Source: Methylophaga sp. 41_12_T18
GTDB taxonomy: Bacteria; Pseudomonadota; Gammaproteobacteria; Nitrosococcales; Methylophagaceae
Length of the DNA: 64,000 bases
Direction: 5' to 3'
Assembly (NCBI GenBank): GCA_002163115.1
Contig: MAAI01000066.1
Span: 1-64,000, forward strand
Shown: piece after piece, positions 9,836 to 18,497 of the stretch
Position numbering within the stretch: the stretch's first letter is position 1
Layout: each line of letters starts with the position of its first letter
Program-made: the position numbers and the translations under genes
Notes under the pieces: model-generated
The model's database searches: none
The model's input: the letters and a program-made list of their open reading frames with translations, nothing else
Told to the model about the DNA's origin: nothing

Positions 9836-10678
9836 ATGGCGCTTACCCCAGAATCACTGGTTAATAAATCACTTGAATTGGTTTCCCCCCCCAGCACCTA
9901 TGCTCAACTTGATGATTTAATCAAGGATCCTAACAGTTCAGCCGATGATATTAGTGAAGTCATCAATACTGATCCCGCACTGGTAACTCGATTGCTCAAA
10001 GTAGTAAATAGTCCTTTTTATGGCTTTCCATCACAAATCAGTACTATTTCACGTGCGATTACTATTATCGGCACACGAGAGCTCACCCATTTAGTACTTG
10101 CTACTGCGGTTATCGATGCATTTAAAGGCATTCCAAGTTCGCTGATCAATATGACTGAGTTCTGGCGTCATAGCCTTGCTAGTGCCATTGCCGCCAAATA
10201 TCTAGCGAAAGCTTGTGGCCAACGTGCCACCGAACGCTTTTTTATTTCAGGCTTATTACAAAATATTGGCTCGTTAGTGATTTATCAATCAGTGCCAGAG
10301 CTAGCAAGAGAAGCGATCAATAGTGCTGAGTTTGGCCATGAAGTCATTTATAAAGCCGAGCAGCGTATTCTCGGTTTTGATCACACTGATGTTGGTCAAG
10401 CTTTAGTCCGAGCTTGGCGTTTACCCAATTCATTGGAAGAAGTGGTCAAATGTCACCACACTCCCTCCGACTCTGTTAATTTTCCGTTAGAAGTCGCAGT
10501 TGTACACGTTGCCGACATTCTGGTCAGCTCAGCTCAGTTTGGACATAGTGGTGATACCCATGTTCCGCCGCTGGATCCTGAAGCATGGGAATTATTAGGC
10601 TTGGATGCCAATGTGGTCCCAGACATATTACAAGAACTAGCCGTTCAGTTAGACGAACTAGTCAGCTTATTAACGTAA
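9836..10678 (+). CDS. HDOD-domain signalling protein
   Basis: A 280-residue cytosolic protein almost wholly made of an HDOD domain, the degenerate HD family used in bacterial signal output. Visible hallmarks are LEDP-like INTDPALVTRLLKVVNSPFYGFP near 45-65, ISRAITIIGTRELTHLVLA, FWRHSLASAIAAKYLAK, SGLLQNIGSLVIYQ and VVKCHHTP. HDOD proteins usually lack phosphodiesterase activity and act through protein contacts. It starts 5 bases after the 47-residue gene and precedes adk. Confidence 0.85.
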   Translation: MALTPESLVNKSLELVSPPSTYAQLDDLIKDPNSSADDISEVINTDPALVTRLLKVVNSPFYGFPSQISTISRAITIIGTRELTHLVLATAVIDAFKGIPSSLINMTEFWRHSLASAIAAKYLAKACGQRATERFFISGLLQNIGSLVIYQSVPELAREAINSAEFGHEVIYKAEQRILGFDHTDVGQALVRAWRLPNSLEEVVKCHHTPSDSVNFPLEVAVVHVADILVSSAQFGHSGDTHVPPLDPEAWELLGLDANVVPDILQELAVQLDELVSLLT

Positions 10679-10722
10679 TTATTTAACATTTAATCGATTA
10701 AAATTTCGAAAGAGGCAAATTC

Positions 10723-11370
10723 ATGAGAACAGTACTATTAGGCGCTCCAGGCTCAGGTAAAGGCACACAAGGTGTGGTATTAGCTAAAAAATATGATATC
10801 CCACAAATTTCTACTGGTGATTTATTACGTGCTGCGGTCAGTGCCGGTTCAGAGCTAGGTAAAAAAGCCAAAACAGCGATGGATGCAGGTGCATTAGTGT
10901 CTGATGAAATTGTGATTGGTTTAATTCGCGAACGTATCGCTGATGATGATGCTAAAAACGGCTATATTCTTGATGGCTTCCCTCGCAACATCGCTCAAGC
11001 AGAAGCCTTAGATTCAATGTTAAAAGAGATGGGCCAACCACTACAAGGTGTCGTGTTATTAGATGTCGCTTTTGAAGAGTTAATGCAACGTTTAACCGGC
11101 CGCCGTACCTGTAAAGACTGTGGCGCTATTTACAATGTGCATTTATCACCGTCAAAAACAGCAGGTCAGTGTGATAGCTGTAATGGTGAATTATTCCAAC
11201 GTGCTGATGATAATGAAGAAACTATTGGCAACCGCTTAAAAGTTTATCAAGAACAAACAGCACCGTTAATTGGTTATTACCAAGCTCAATCAAAATTACA
11301 TTCAATTGCAGGTACAGGTGATATCGATTCAATCACCACAGCAGTCGGTGCAATTTTCGATTCAATCTAA
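10723..11370 (+). CDS. adk: Adenylate kinase with a zinc-type (four-Cys) LID
   Basis: Interconverts ATP + AMP and 2 ADP. The 215 residues have the P-loop GAPGSGKGT at 7-15, the AMP-binding STGDLLR and the DGFPRN motif. The LID carries Cys130, Cys133, Cys150 and Cys153. These are the same positions as the structural zinc ligands of Bacillus adenylate kinase, whereas E. coli uses a His/Ser/Asp/Thr network. An AGAGG ribosome binding site precedes the ATG and a strong terminator follows, so the gene can be expressed on its own. Confidence 0.96.
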   Translation: MRTVLLGAPGSGKGTQGVVLAKKYDIPQISTGDLLRAAVSAGSELGKKAKTAMDAGALVSDEIVIGLIRERIADDDAKNGYILDGFPRNIAQAEALDSMLKEMGQPLQGVVLLDVAFEELMQRLTGRRTCKDCGAIYNVHLSPSKTAGQCDSCNGELFQRADDNEETIGNRLKVYQEQTAPLIGYYQAQSKLHSIAGTGDIDSITTAVGAIFDSI

Positions 11371-11384
11371 GTTCTACTATCCAT

Positions 11385-11414
11385 AGCCCTCTTAACATAG
11401 AGGGCTGTTTTTTT
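11385..11414 (+). terminator. Rho-independent terminator after adk
   Basis: AGCCCTCT / AGAGGGCT, a perfect 8-bp stem (11385-11392 with 11399-11406), 6-base loop, then G and eight T. Confidence 0.92.
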
Positions 11415-11446
11415 TATGTCTATGCAAACACTCTCCCCACATTCAC

Positions 11447-12304
11447 ATGGCTAAAATATTAGCAATTGGCATTGCAACCTTAGATATCATTAATACGGTT
11501 GAAAAGTATCCAGCCGAGGATGATGAAATCCGTGTCGTTTCACAACGCAAAGCCCGCGGTGGCAATGCAACCAATACCTTAGCGGTGCTAAGTCAATTAG
11601 GTCACCAATGTAGTTGGGCTGGCGTACTCATCAACGAACCTGATGCTAAAACGATTCAACAAGATCTAGAGCAATTTAAGATCGATACTCAGCCATGTAC
11701 TATTCTGTCTGAAGGAAAAATGCCTACTTCCTATATTAACCATAGTGTAGCAACAGGCAGTAGAACCATCGTTCATCACCGAGATTGTCCCGAGTTTAGT
11801 TTTGCTGACTTTGTTAAAATTAACCACCAGCAGTATGACTGGATACACTTTGAAGGTCGTAACATTACTGAAACAGCACAGATGCTGAGCTGGTTAAAGC
11901 AACATCGTCCCAATATTGCTTGTTCACTTGAAGTTGAGAAGTCACGACCTGATATAGAGTCACTCTTTCAACTGCCACAACTGCTTATGTTTTCCCAACA
12001 CTATGCTACAACGGTTGGTTATAGCTCAGCGCCAGCACTGTTAGCATCACTACCAAACGATCTAAATGCAACGTGTACTTGGGGGAAGCAAGGAGCCTGG
12101 GCATTAACTAATGGTGATCTCATTCATCATCAAGCCTGCCCTCCAGACAAGGTAATTGATACTTTAGGTGCCGGAGATACCTTCAATGCAGCTTTAATCT
12201 CCGCTTTATTACAACAAAAAAACCTAAGCCAGGCCGTGGCACAAGCTTGCCAATTGGCCGGGAAAAAATGTGGCCAATTAGGGTTTACAGGTTTAATTAA
12301 CTAG
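11447..12304 (+). CDS. PfkB-family carbohydrate kinase (ketohexokinase-like)
   Basis: A cytosolic sugar kinase of 285 residues. The N-terminal IGIATLDIINTVEKYPAEDDE and RARGGNATNT-type segment (RKARGGNATNTL) bind the sugar. The C-terminal DTLGAGDTFNAALI is PfkB signature 2 with the catalytic Asp. The short length and the sequence style recall ketohexokinases more than ribokinase or 6-phosphofructokinase, but the substrate is not certain. The ATG has no obvious Shine-Dalgarno sequence. It follows the adk terminator and is 17 bases before a Rieske gene. Confidence 0.8.
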   Translation: MAKILAIGIATLDIINTVEKYPAEDDEIRVVSQRKARGGNATNTLAVLSQLGHQCSWAGVLINEPDAKTIQQDLEQFKIDTQPCTILSEGKMPTSYINHSVATGSRTIVHHRDCPEFSFADFVKINHQQYDWIHFEGRNITETAQMLSWLKQHRPNIACSLEVEKSRPDIESLFQLPQLLMFSQHYATTVGYSSAPALLASLPNDLNATCTWGKQGAWALTNGDLIHHQACPPDKVIDTLGAGDTFNAALISALLQQKNLSQAVAQACQLAGKKCGQLGFTGLIN

Positions 12305-12321
12305 ATAACGAGGAGACTATC

Positions 12322-12672
12322 GTGAATACGATGGCGAATTATTTTTTATGTCATGAAAGTGAAATTGCTAACGATACAACTCGCAGTTTTAATGTTGTCA
12401 CCAACCAGGGCCCTGTTGAGTTATTACTATTAAAACAGCAAGATACAATTCGTGGTTATATTAATAGTTGTCCACATTTGGGCATACCTCTTAATTGGCA
12501 ACCTGATGAGTTTTTATCGTTAGAGGGCACCCATATCCAATGCTCAACGCACGGCGCCTTGTTTAATTTAGATGATGGCCACTGCATTGCAGGCCCATGT
12601 ACCGGCCAATCTCTAACAGCAATAGACATTGAGCAGCAAGGGGATGGTAAAATTTACTTGCAGCAACAGTAA
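12322..12672 (+). CDS. Small Rieske [2Fe-2S] ferredoxin-like protein
   Basis: A 116-residue cytosolic Rieske protein. Cluster ligands are C50-P-H52 and C74-S-T-H77 (CPHLG and CSTHGALF). No transmembrane anchor or TAT signal is present, so it is a soluble electron carrier rather than a bc1 subunit. GTG at 12322 is chosen as start because GAGGAG lies 7-12 bases upstream; ATG at 12331 is the alternative. Its redox partner is not visible nearby. It may be cotranscribed with the PfkB kinase. Confidence 0.82.
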   Translation: MNTMANYFLCHESEIANDTTRSFNVVTNQGPVELLLLKQQDTIRGYINSCPHLGIPLNWQPDEFLSLEGTHIQCSTHGALFNLDDGHCIAGPCTGQSLTAIDIEQQGDGKIYLQQQ

Positions 12673-12744
12673 CTTCAACTCGCATCCAATGTCATGATGT
12701 GACAGAATTCACACTATTGTGTTAACGACGGAACCACCGCCTTC

Positions 12745-14484
12745 ATGGAACTGAGAAAACGAATTCGTATTGGTGACTTATTAATTGAAAATAAAGTCAT
12801 CTCCGAAACCCAATTAACATCCGCCTTAACTGAGCAGAAAAAAACCCGTCGTAAACTCGGTAAAACCTTAATTGATCTTGGTTTTATTAAAGAATCCCAA
12901 TTACTCACGCTACTATCAAAACAACTCAAAATCCCCTACCTTGAGTTAAAACAATATCCGATTGACCGTGAGGTTTTAAAAAAATTACCTGAAATACATG
13001 CTCGTCGCTTCAGAGCTATTGCTTTAAAAGAAGAACATGGCCGAATTCTAGTTGGTATGGCAGATCCAACGGATATTTATGCCTACGATGAACTTATTAA
13101 GGTTTTAAAATCACCCGTTGACCTAGCAGCTATCAGTGAAAGTGACTTATTACACCAACTTGAAACCGGCTATCGTAAAACCGATGAAATTGACTCATTA
13201 GCAGAAGTTTTAGATGTTCAGTTATCTGAGACAGACTTTGATCTTACCGCCTTAACAGCATCAACCTCCAGTGCTGATGCACCGGTAGTAAAGTTATTAC
13301 AAGCCATCTTTGAAGATGCGGTTGGTATCAAAGCTTCAGATATTCATATTGAACCCGACAGTACTGTATTACGGATTCGCCAACGTATTGATGGTGTATT
13401 ACAAGAACAAATCGTTGATGAAACAAGAATTGCGACAGCGTTAACATCACGCTTGAAACTAATGGCTGGCTTAAATATTTCTGAAAAGCGGCTACCGCAA
13501 GATGGTCGTTTTAATATTAAAGTGAAAAATAAAAGCATCGATGTCCGCCTATCAACCATGCCTATGGTGCACGGTGAGTCGGTTGTTATGCGTTTACTTG
13601 ACCATTCACAAGGTTTATTAAACTTTGCCAAACTCGGCATCCCAGCCAATATTCTGCAACCACTACAAAGTCTGATCAAAAAACCGCATGGTTTAATCCT
13701 CGTAACCGGTCCAACGGGGAGTGGTAAAACAACAACCTTGTATGCAGCACTTAATGAAATCAACTCTCCGGCCAGTAAGATAATCACAGCTGAAGATCCA
13801 GTTGAATATCAGTTACCACGCATCAACCAGGTTCAAATTCATGAAAAAATAGGCTTAACATTTCCAACTGTTTTACGGACAGCGCTACGCCAAGATCCTG
13901 ATGTTATTCTCATCGGTGAAATGCGCGATCAAGAAACCGTTGAAATTGGTTTACGTGCTGCAATGACCGGCCATTTAGTATTTTCAACACTACATACTAA
14001 TAATGCGATCAGTACCATCAGTCGTTTGATTGATATGGGAGCTGAACCTTTCTTGGTTGCCTCTTCCTTACAAGCGGTATTGGCACAACGTTTAGTGCGG
14101 CGCCTATGTCCTGACTGTAAAACAACGCGCGACTTAGACCAAGCCGAGACATTATTGTTAGAACAAATCAACGGCCCACAAAGTAGTTGGCCAGAGTTCT
14201 ACCATCATCAAGGTTGTAACCAATGTCATAACACCGGTTATAAAGGCCGTATCGGTATTTATGAACTGTTGGTAATTACACCTGAATTAGCCACCAGCTT
14301 ACATCACAATGATAGTGTGCAATTTTCAGCACTGGCCAAACAACAACCTGGCTTTATCAGCTTAACCGAAAATGCACTGGATCTAGCCAAACAAGGCATT
14401 ACCACCCTCGATGAAGTATTACGTATTGCCGGCGATCTTGATGTAAAAGAGCCCATATCAGCAAACAACAGCATTGCTGAATAA
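12745..14484 (+). CDS. mshE: MshE, MSHA pilus extension ATPase with c-di-GMP-type N-terminus
   Basis: GspE/PilB-type hexameric ATPase driving pilus assembly at the inner membrane; 579 residues. The N-terminus has two MshEN-type motifs: RIGDLLIENKVISETQL from about residue 6 and KLGKTLIDLGFIKESQL from about residue 34. In Vibrio MshE this pair binds c-di-GMP. The ATPase core has Walker A GPTGSGKTT (322-330), the Asp box EDPVEYQ, Walker B GEMRDQET and the His box STLHTNNA. A zinc site follows (C455, C458, C491, C494). It is the first gene of the pilus locus and ends 2 bases before mshG. Confidence 0.93.
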   Translation: MELRKRIRIGDLLIENKVISETQLTSALTEQKKTRRKLGKTLIDLGFIKESQLLTLLSKQLKIPYLELKQYPIDREVLKKLPEIHARRFRAIALKEEHGRILVGMADPTDIYAYDELIKVLKSPVDLAAISESDLLHQLETGYRKTDEIDSLAEVLDVQLSETDFDLTALTASTSSADAPVVKLLQAIFEDAVGIKASDIHIEPDSTVLRIRQRIDGVLQEQIVDETRIATALTSRLKLMAGLNISEKRLPQDGRFNIKVKNKSIDVRLSTMPMVHGESVVMRLLDHSQGLLNFAKLGIPANILQPLQSLIKKPHGLILVTGPTGSGKTTTLYAALNEINSPASKIITAEDPVEYQLPRINQVQIHEKIGLTFPTVLRTALRQDPDVILIGEMRDQETVEIGLRAAMTGHLVFSTLHTNNAISTISRLIDMGAEPFLVASSLQAVLAQRLVRRLCPDCKTTRDLDQAETLLLEQINGPQSSWPEFYHHQGCNQCHNTGYKGRIGIYELLVITPELATSLHHNDSVQFSALAKQQPGFISLTENALDLAKQGITTLDEVLRIAGDLDVKEPISANNSIAE

Positions 14485-14486
14485 TC

Positions 14487-15725
14487 ATGGCAATCTACGA
14501 ATACAAAGGTCGTAATCAACAAGGTGAAGCTGTTAATGGTCAGCTTGAAGCGGCTTCCAGCAGTGAGACGGCCAGCCACCTGATCAATACCGGCATCACG
14601 CCGATCGATATTCACGAACTTGAAGTCAAACAAGCTGACATTGTAGAAAACCTGACTGAATCATTATTCAATCGCCCACCGGATATCAATGATTTATTAA
14701 TGTTTAGCCGTCAAATGGCTACCTTGTTAAAAGCAGGTATCTCGATTCTACCTGCATTACGTGGCTTAAAATCCCATATGACACACAAAGGCATGGCTAA
14801 TGCTATAGAAAGCATCGCTAATGACTTAGAAAGTGGTCATCCCTTAGCTGGTGCCATGCAACAGCATCCACGTATTTTTTCTCCGTTATTTGCCAGCATG
14901 GTCAATATTGGTGAAAACACCGGTCAACTAGACCAAGCCTTTTTACAAATTCATCAATATTTAGAAATTGATAAAGAAACCAGCGACCGAATTAAAGCCG
15001 CAACTCGTTACCCAGTGTTTGTATTTGTCGCCATGGCCATTGCTGTCGGCATTATTAATTTATTTGTTATCCCAGCCTTTGCCAATGTCTTTGCTAGTTT
15101 TGGTAGTGACTTGCCTTGGGCAACACAAATATTAATGACCACCTCTGAATTCAGCATCAACTATTGGCACTATATTGTTATTGCCCTAGTCATCGGTACT
15201 TTTTCGACTAAGAACTACCTCAAAACAGAAAAAGGCCAATATCAATGGGGCCGTTATAAGTTAAAGATTCCACTGGTTGGCAGCATTATCGAACGAGCGA
15301 CCTTATCACGGTTTTCTCGTGCTTTTTCAATGGCTTTTCGAGCCGGTGTACCTATCACCCAAACCCTAGTCATTGTTAGTAAAGCGGTAGATAATAGTTT
15401 TATTGCAAGCCGAATTTTAGCCATGCGGGATGGCTTAGAACATGGTGAGTCACTCACTCAAACGGCCATTGCCAGCAACCTATTTACACCGTTAGTATTA
15501 CAGATGATCTCAGTGGGTGAAGATACCGGTGCTGTTGATGACATGCTCGATGAAGTAGCTAATTTTTATGAGCGTGAAGTCGACTACGATACCAAGCAAT
15601 TAAGTAGTGCAATTGAGCCTATAATGATTGCTGTGATTGGCGTGATTGGCGTGATGGTGTTAATCTTAGCACTAGGTGTGTTCTTACCAATGTGGGATCT
15701 CGCTGGAGCCGCATTTGGTCGCTAG
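14487..15725 (+). CDS. mshG: MshG, type IV pilus inner-membrane platform protein
   Basis: GspF/PilC-family integral membrane protein, 412 residues, which seats the extension ATPase. Two repeated T2SSF cytoplasmic domains are visible (FSRQMATLLKAGISILPALRGL near 72, and FSRAFSMAFRAGVPITQTL near 275). Membrane helices lie at about 172-195, 220-240 and 385-408 (IAVIGVIGVMVLILALGVFLPM). The partner is mshE, immediately upstream. The spacing of 2 bases argues for coupled expression. Confidence 0.92.
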   Translation: MAIYEYKGRNQQGEAVNGQLEAASSSETASHLINTGITPIDIHELEVKQADIVENLTESLFNRPPDINDLLMFSRQMATLLKAGISILPALRGLKSHMTHKGMANAIESIANDLESGHPLAGAMQQHPRIFSPLFASMVNIGENTGQLDQAFLQIHQYLEIDKETSDRIKAATRYPVFVFVAMAIAVGIINLFVIPAFANVFASFGSDLPWATQILMTTSEFSINYWHYIVIALVIGTFSTKNYLKTEKGQYQWGRYKLKIPLVGSIIERATLSRFSRAFSMAFRAGVPITQTLVIVSKAVDNSFIASRILAMRDGLEHGESLTQTAIASNLFTPLVLQMISVGEDTGAVDDMLDEVANFYEREVDYDTKQLSSAIEPIMIAVIGVIGVMVLILALGVFLPMWDLAGAAFGR

Positions 15726-15772
15726 ATTGAATTGTTAAGCCAAAAGTTAAAGATTTTTTTAAGGATTTAAGA

Positions 15773-16198
15773 ATGAAAAAGCAACAAGGTTTTACGCTTA
15801 TTGAATTAGTGATGGTTATTGTTATTTTAGGTATTCTGGCTGCAACAGCATTACCTAAATTTGCAAACCTACAGGCAGATGCTCGCTACGCTTCTTTACA
15901 AGCCGCACAAGGGGCCTTTAAATCAGCCGCTTCTATTGCCCATGCTAAATGGTTAATTGATAGTACTACTGTAACAATAGAAGGCGTTACCGTTGCTTAT
16001 AACAGCATTGGCTACCCAACCGAAGCTACAATTGCTGATATTGCTGGCATCTCTTCAACCGACTACGATTACACCACAACATCTGGCGTATTACATGTTG
16101 ATGGCAAAGCATCATGTGCATTTACCTACGATGCAAATGGCGGTGCAGGTGCCTTAAGCCCTAGCTATGGAACTCTACCAGCAAGAACAAGCTGTTAA
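15773..16198 (+). CDS. mshA: MshA-like major type IV pilin
   Basis: A 141-residue prepilin. The leader MKKQQG is cut before [17 protein letters not shown] (type IV N-methyl-Phe signal, with Glu5 of the mature protein), followed by [14 protein letters not shown] as in MSHA pilins. Two late cysteines ([10 protein letters not shown]... and the last residue) probably form the C-terminal disulfide loop. It has its own spaced start region and is followed by a strong terminator, as expected for an abundant subunit. An MshB-type minor pilin is the alternative. Confidence 0.85.
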   Translation: MKKQQGFTLIELVMVIVILGILAATALPKFANLQADARYASLQAAQGAFKSAASIAHAKWLIDSTTVTIEGVTVAYNSIGYPTEATIADIAGISSTDYDYTTTSGVLHVDGKASCAFTYDANGGAGALSPSYGTLPARTSC

Positions 16199-16216
16199 TC
16201 AGTTAAAAATTTTTAT

Positions 16217-16245
16217 AAAAAGCCTCGATAATTCGAGGCTTTTTA
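16217..16245 (+). terminator. Terminator after the major pilin gene
   Basis: AGCCTCGA (16221-16228), loop TAAT, TCGAGGCT (16233-16240), flanked by an A-run and TTTTA. It can reduce read-through into the minor pilin genes. Confidence 0.9.
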
Positions 16246-16282
16246 TTTATAAGTCATCGATGATAGAGGACTTATAACCGGT

Positions 16283-16762
16283 ATGAATAAACGAATATTC
16301 CACATTCCAAATAATAATGGCTTCACACTCACCGAGTTAATCATGGTGTTAGTGCTGATATCTATTGTCGCTACCATCGCCCTTCCTCGCTTTTTTGGCC
16401 GAGATAGTTTTGATCAACGGGCGTTATTTGACGATACCCTCAATGCAGTTCGATATAGTCAGAAACTGGCTGTGGCTACCGGTTGTAAAATACGAATAAC
16501 TTTCGACGGTAATCAATTCGAACTTCTACATGAAAATAGCTGTGGCAATGATAGCTTTAGCACCGAACTCGCGGTCAAACATCCTGCCGATCCAGATCAA
16601 GCATATACGGGTTCCCAAACCAATGTAGTCATCACAGCCGCTAATAGCAGTACGACTTTTAATGCTCTAGGCCAAGCCGAAGCCAATAACACCGTTATAA
16701 TTGGCAATCACCAATTATCCATTATTGCTGAAACAGGCTTTAGCTATGACAGTAGCTCATAA
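16283..16762 (+). CDS. mshC: MshC-like minor prepilin
   Basis: A 159-residue prepilin. A long leader ending NNNG precedes FTLTELIMVLVLISIVATIALPRFFGRDSF, the mature N-terminal helix with Glu5. The segment FDDTLNAVRYSQKLAVATGCKIRI resembles MshC/FimT-type minor pilins. It is placed after the terminator of the major pilin and before the MshD-like gene, in the classic order A-C-D-O-P-Q. Two cysteines in the globular part may be paired. Confidence 0.83.
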   Translation: MNKRIFHIPNNNGFTLTELIMVLVLISIVATIALPRFFGRDSFDQRALFDDTLNAVRYSQKLAVATGCKIRITFDGNQFELLHENSCGNDSFSTELAVKHPADPDQAYTGSQTNVVITAANSSTTFNALGQAEANNTVIIGNHQLSIIAETGFSYDSSS

Positions 16763-16763
16763 T

Positions 16764-17201
16764 ATGAAACAACTCGGCGCTACCTTAGTTGAACTAATCA
16801 TTACCATAGTCATCATCAGTATCGCGTTAACGGGCATATTAAGTGTGGTTAGCTTATCGTCAAGACACACGGCTGATCCAATGGTTCAACAACAAGCAGT
16901 TGCCATTGCTGAATCTTATTTAGAAGAAATTTTATTACTCCCTATCACCGATCCGGACAGTATTGATGAAGGTAGTGAAAATCGCTCATTATTTGATAAT
17001 GTTGAAGATTATGATAACTGGAGTGATTCTGGAGCAGTTGATCAACATGGCAATGCAATAAACGGCCTTGAAGATTATCAAGTGAATGTCACTATCAACG
17101 ATGCAACTATTTCTGGCGTCACCATGAAAGCCGTTATGGTATCAGTGAGCAGATCTGGAACAGATACCATTCGTTTAACCGGTTATCGAGCAAACTATTA
17201 A
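16764..17201 (+). CDS. mshD: MshD-like minor prepilin
   Basis: ATG at 16764 (one base after the mshC stop) is chosen over upstream in-frame starts because it gives a proper short leader, MKQLG, before ATLVELIITIVIISIALTGIL. The product has 145 residues, with SYLEEILLLPITDPD typical of MshD/GspI-type minor pilins. Position 1 of the mature protein is Ala rather than Phe, which prepilin peptidases tolerate. Its TAA overlaps the next ATG (TAATG). Confidence 0.8.
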   Translation: MKQLGATLVELIITIVIISIALTGILSVVSLSSRHTADPMVQQQAVAIAESYLEEILLLPITDPDSIDEGSENRSLFDNVEDYDNWSDSGAVDQHGNAINGLEDYQVNVTINDATISGVTMKAVMVSVSRSGTDTIRLTGYRANY

Positions 17202-18034
17202 TGAGTAGATATCAGACTCAACGTGGCTTCACACTCATTGAAATGATCATTGTAATTGTTATCGGTGGCATTTTAGCTGCGATGACAACGTCTATTCTGA
17301 CTTTGCCTATCAATTCTTATATTGATAGTACCCGACGCGCAACATTAACCGATGCTGCTGAATCAGCGTTACGACGTATGCAACGTGATATTCGCCGCGC
17401 CTTACCAAATAGCATACGTGTTTCTTCAGATGGTCAATCATTGGAGCTATTACACATCGTTGATGGAGGTCGTTACCGAGCACAGTATTATACTGATGCC
17501 AGTGGTGCAATTAGTGGTGATACTTTAGATTTCACTGCCACTGATACCAGTTTTGATGTACTGGGTTCGCTGCAAAACTTTGCTCAAGTCACAACTGGAG
17601 AAGATCGAGTCGTTGTCTACCCTGTCGATGCATCAGGAGCTAATGCTTATGTTGGCAGTAATTCATCTGTTGTCAGCAATGCCTCTACAGTAGACTCTCT
17701 TGCGTTCACTGCTAAGCAATTTCCTTTAGCCTCACCACAACAACGTTTTTTTATTATTGATACACCCATTACATATCGTTGCGATACGGATCCAAGCGCA
17801 AGAAAAGACCGTACGTTAGTTCGATATCAAGACTATGATATTCAAGCAACACAACCAACACCTCCCAGCGAAGGTGCTGCTATTCAAGCCAATTACCTCG
17901 CTAGCTGTCAGTTTAGTTACAATTCAGGTTCAAGTAGCCGTGCAGGTTTAGTCACTATTGAACTGAGTTTGACAGACGATGCGAATGAATCTGTACGTTT
18001 AGTCCATCAAGTGCATGTGGACAATCAGCCATGA
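17201..18034 (+). CDS. mshO: MshO-like minor prepilin
   Basis: A 277-residue prepilin. The leader MSRYQTQRG is followed by FTLIEMIIVIVIGGILAAM. RATLTDAAESALRRMQRDIRRALPNSIRV is a hallmark of MshO (PilW/GspJ-like). The long C-terminal part is beta-rich, and a cysteine pair (YRCDTD and ASCQF) may be bonded. It overlaps mshD by 1 base and mshP by 4 bases, so the four minor-subunit genes form one translational unit. Confidence 0.84.
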   Translation: MSRYQTQRGFTLIEMIIVIVIGGILAAMTTSILTLPINSYIDSTRRATLTDAAESALRRMQRDIRRALPNSIRVSSDGQSLELLHIVDGGRYRAQYYTDASGAISGDTLDFTATDTSFDVLGSLQNFAQVTTGEDRVVVYPVDASGANAYVGSNSSVVSNASTVDSLAFTAKQFPLASPQQRFFIIDTPITYRCDTDPSARKDRTLVRYQDYDIQATQPTPPSEGAAIQANYLASCQFSYNSGSSSRAGLVTIELSLTDDANESVRLVHQVHVDNQP

Positions 18035-18423
18035 TTTATCAAAAAGGCATAACCTTAATCGGTGCGATCTTTGTTTTGGTTATTGTTAGCCTGTTAGGCC
18101 AGTACTTACTCAATGTCACCAGCACACAACGTCAGACCAGTTTATTAACCTTGCAAAGTGCACGGGCCTACCAAGCTGCTAGTGCAGGCATAGAATGGGG
18201 AGTAGAGCGGATTATTAATGGTTCTGGAAGTTGCAATGCTAGTACAGAACTATCTCCAGCTATCAGTAACTTCACCACAACGATTACATGCAACTCGTTA
18301 GGTGAATATGACGAAAACAGCATCATAACTAAAGTTTACAAAGTCACCTCAACAAGTGAATATGGTAACTATGGTCAGCTAGACTATGTTTCACGACAAT
18401 TAGAGACGATTGTTCATGATTAA
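18031..18423 (+). CDS. mshP: MshP-like minor pilus biogenesis protein
   Basis: A 130-residue protein with a short leader (MIYQKG) and hydrophobic helix ITLIGAIFVLVIVSLLGQYLL. SARAYQAASAGIEWGVERI is the PilX/MshP/GspK-type segment after the helix. Position 5 lacks the canonical Glu (ITLIG), as is usual for GspK/MshP-type pseudopilins. It starts 4 bases inside mshO and is followed by the large adhesin gene. Confidence 0.8.
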   Translation: MIYQKGITLIGAIFVLVIVSLLGQYLLNVTSTQRQTSLLTLQSARAYQAASAGIEWGVERIINGSGSCNASTELSPAISNFTTTITCNSLGEYDENSIITKVYKVTSTSEYGNYGQLDYVSRQLETIVHD

Positions 18424-18497
18424 TGTGCTTGCCATCACTGACTTTTTAAGCGGTAACACTATTGTGAAAATCACTTTCCAGTATCAGACCTAATAAT

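Noticed and set aside
13344-13787. 147-residue minus-strand frame inside mshE
   Set aside because: Antisense to the well-conserved ATPase core; no independent support.
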